A stretch of DNA of 6,485 nucleotides from Bacilli bacterium (GTDB lineage: Bacteria > Bacillota_I > Bacilli_A > ML615J-28 > CAG-698): NCBI GenBank assembly GCA_016282055.1, contig JAEEJT010000124.1, forward strand, positions 1 to 6,485, written 5' to 3'. Shown piece by piece: positions 6,480-6,485 of the stretch; position 1 is the stretch's first letter, and each line of letters begins with the position of its first letter. The notes under the pieces were generated by a model, which was not told where the DNA came from, searched no databases, and worked only from the letters and a program-made list of their open reading frames with translations. A program made the translations under genes and the position numbers.

Positions 6480-6485
6480 ATAAAA

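Noticed and set aside
1..6485. Genes on the plus strand
   Set aside because: I saw no long plus-strand frame with a ribosome binding site or recognisable protein motif; the minus strand is almost fully occupied by four well-supported genes.
6480..6485. Promoter, ribosome binding site or T-box leader for argS
   Set aside because: Only six bases upstream of the argS start are in the window, so nothing can be judged.
1..6485. A new defence or multi-gene system
   Set aside because: Three of the four genes fall into known families with housekeeping or surface roles and the fourth is a common membrane family; nothing suggests a nuclease, toxin-antitoxin pair, phage gene or reverse transcriptase.

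Overview
This window is AT-rich and tightly packed. Every supported gene lies on the minus strand, so the biological order runs from the right edge (6485) to the left edge (1). The very low GC, Gram-positive-type Shine-Dalgarno sequences (GAGGAG, AGAGGTG, AAGGA), a lipoprotein signal without an outer-membrane context, and AAA/AAT/TTA-rich codon use suggest a low-GC Bacillota, possibly one of the uncultured gut Bacilli related to Mollicutes. The lineage is an inference; the sequence alone does not fix it. All eight Trp codons are TGG and the three visible gene ends use TGA, TAA and TAG. The standard bacterial code therefore applies, not the Mycoplasma UGA=Trp code.

Layout in transcription order. 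(1) 6479-4839: argS, a complete arginyl-tRNA synthetase. (2) 4828-4154: a six-helix membrane protein of the HdeD/DUF308 type with a charged C-terminal tail. It starts 10 nt after argS, and its ribosome binding site overlaps the argS stop. A small hairpin (4127-4148) follows it. (3) 4106-3219: a QueH-type epoxyqueuosine reductase with an N-terminal extension of about 100 residues that I do not recognise. It ends inside an A/T-rich hairpin terminator (3201-3233). (4) 3150 to the left edge: 1050 codons of a lipoprotein that runs off the window. It has a signal peptide, seven Ig-like modules of about 83 residues, and a C-terminal phosphodiester glycosidase (NAGPA-type) domain. It has its own recognisable promoter (3171-3199).

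argS, the membrane protein and perhaps queH look like one co-directional transcription unit, two of whose genes serve tRNA: Arg charging, and the last step of queuosine synthesis at the wobble base. The NAGPA-type lipoprotein appears to be a separate unit whose product acts outside the cell, probably on cell-surface or environmental glycans. There is no gene-free stretch over 300 bases; the intergenic gaps are 68, 47 and 10 nt. I see no RNA gene, mobile element, CRISPR array or defence cassette, and no convincing evidence of a new multi-gene system. The points most worth a second look are the QueH extension and the modular surface enzyme.
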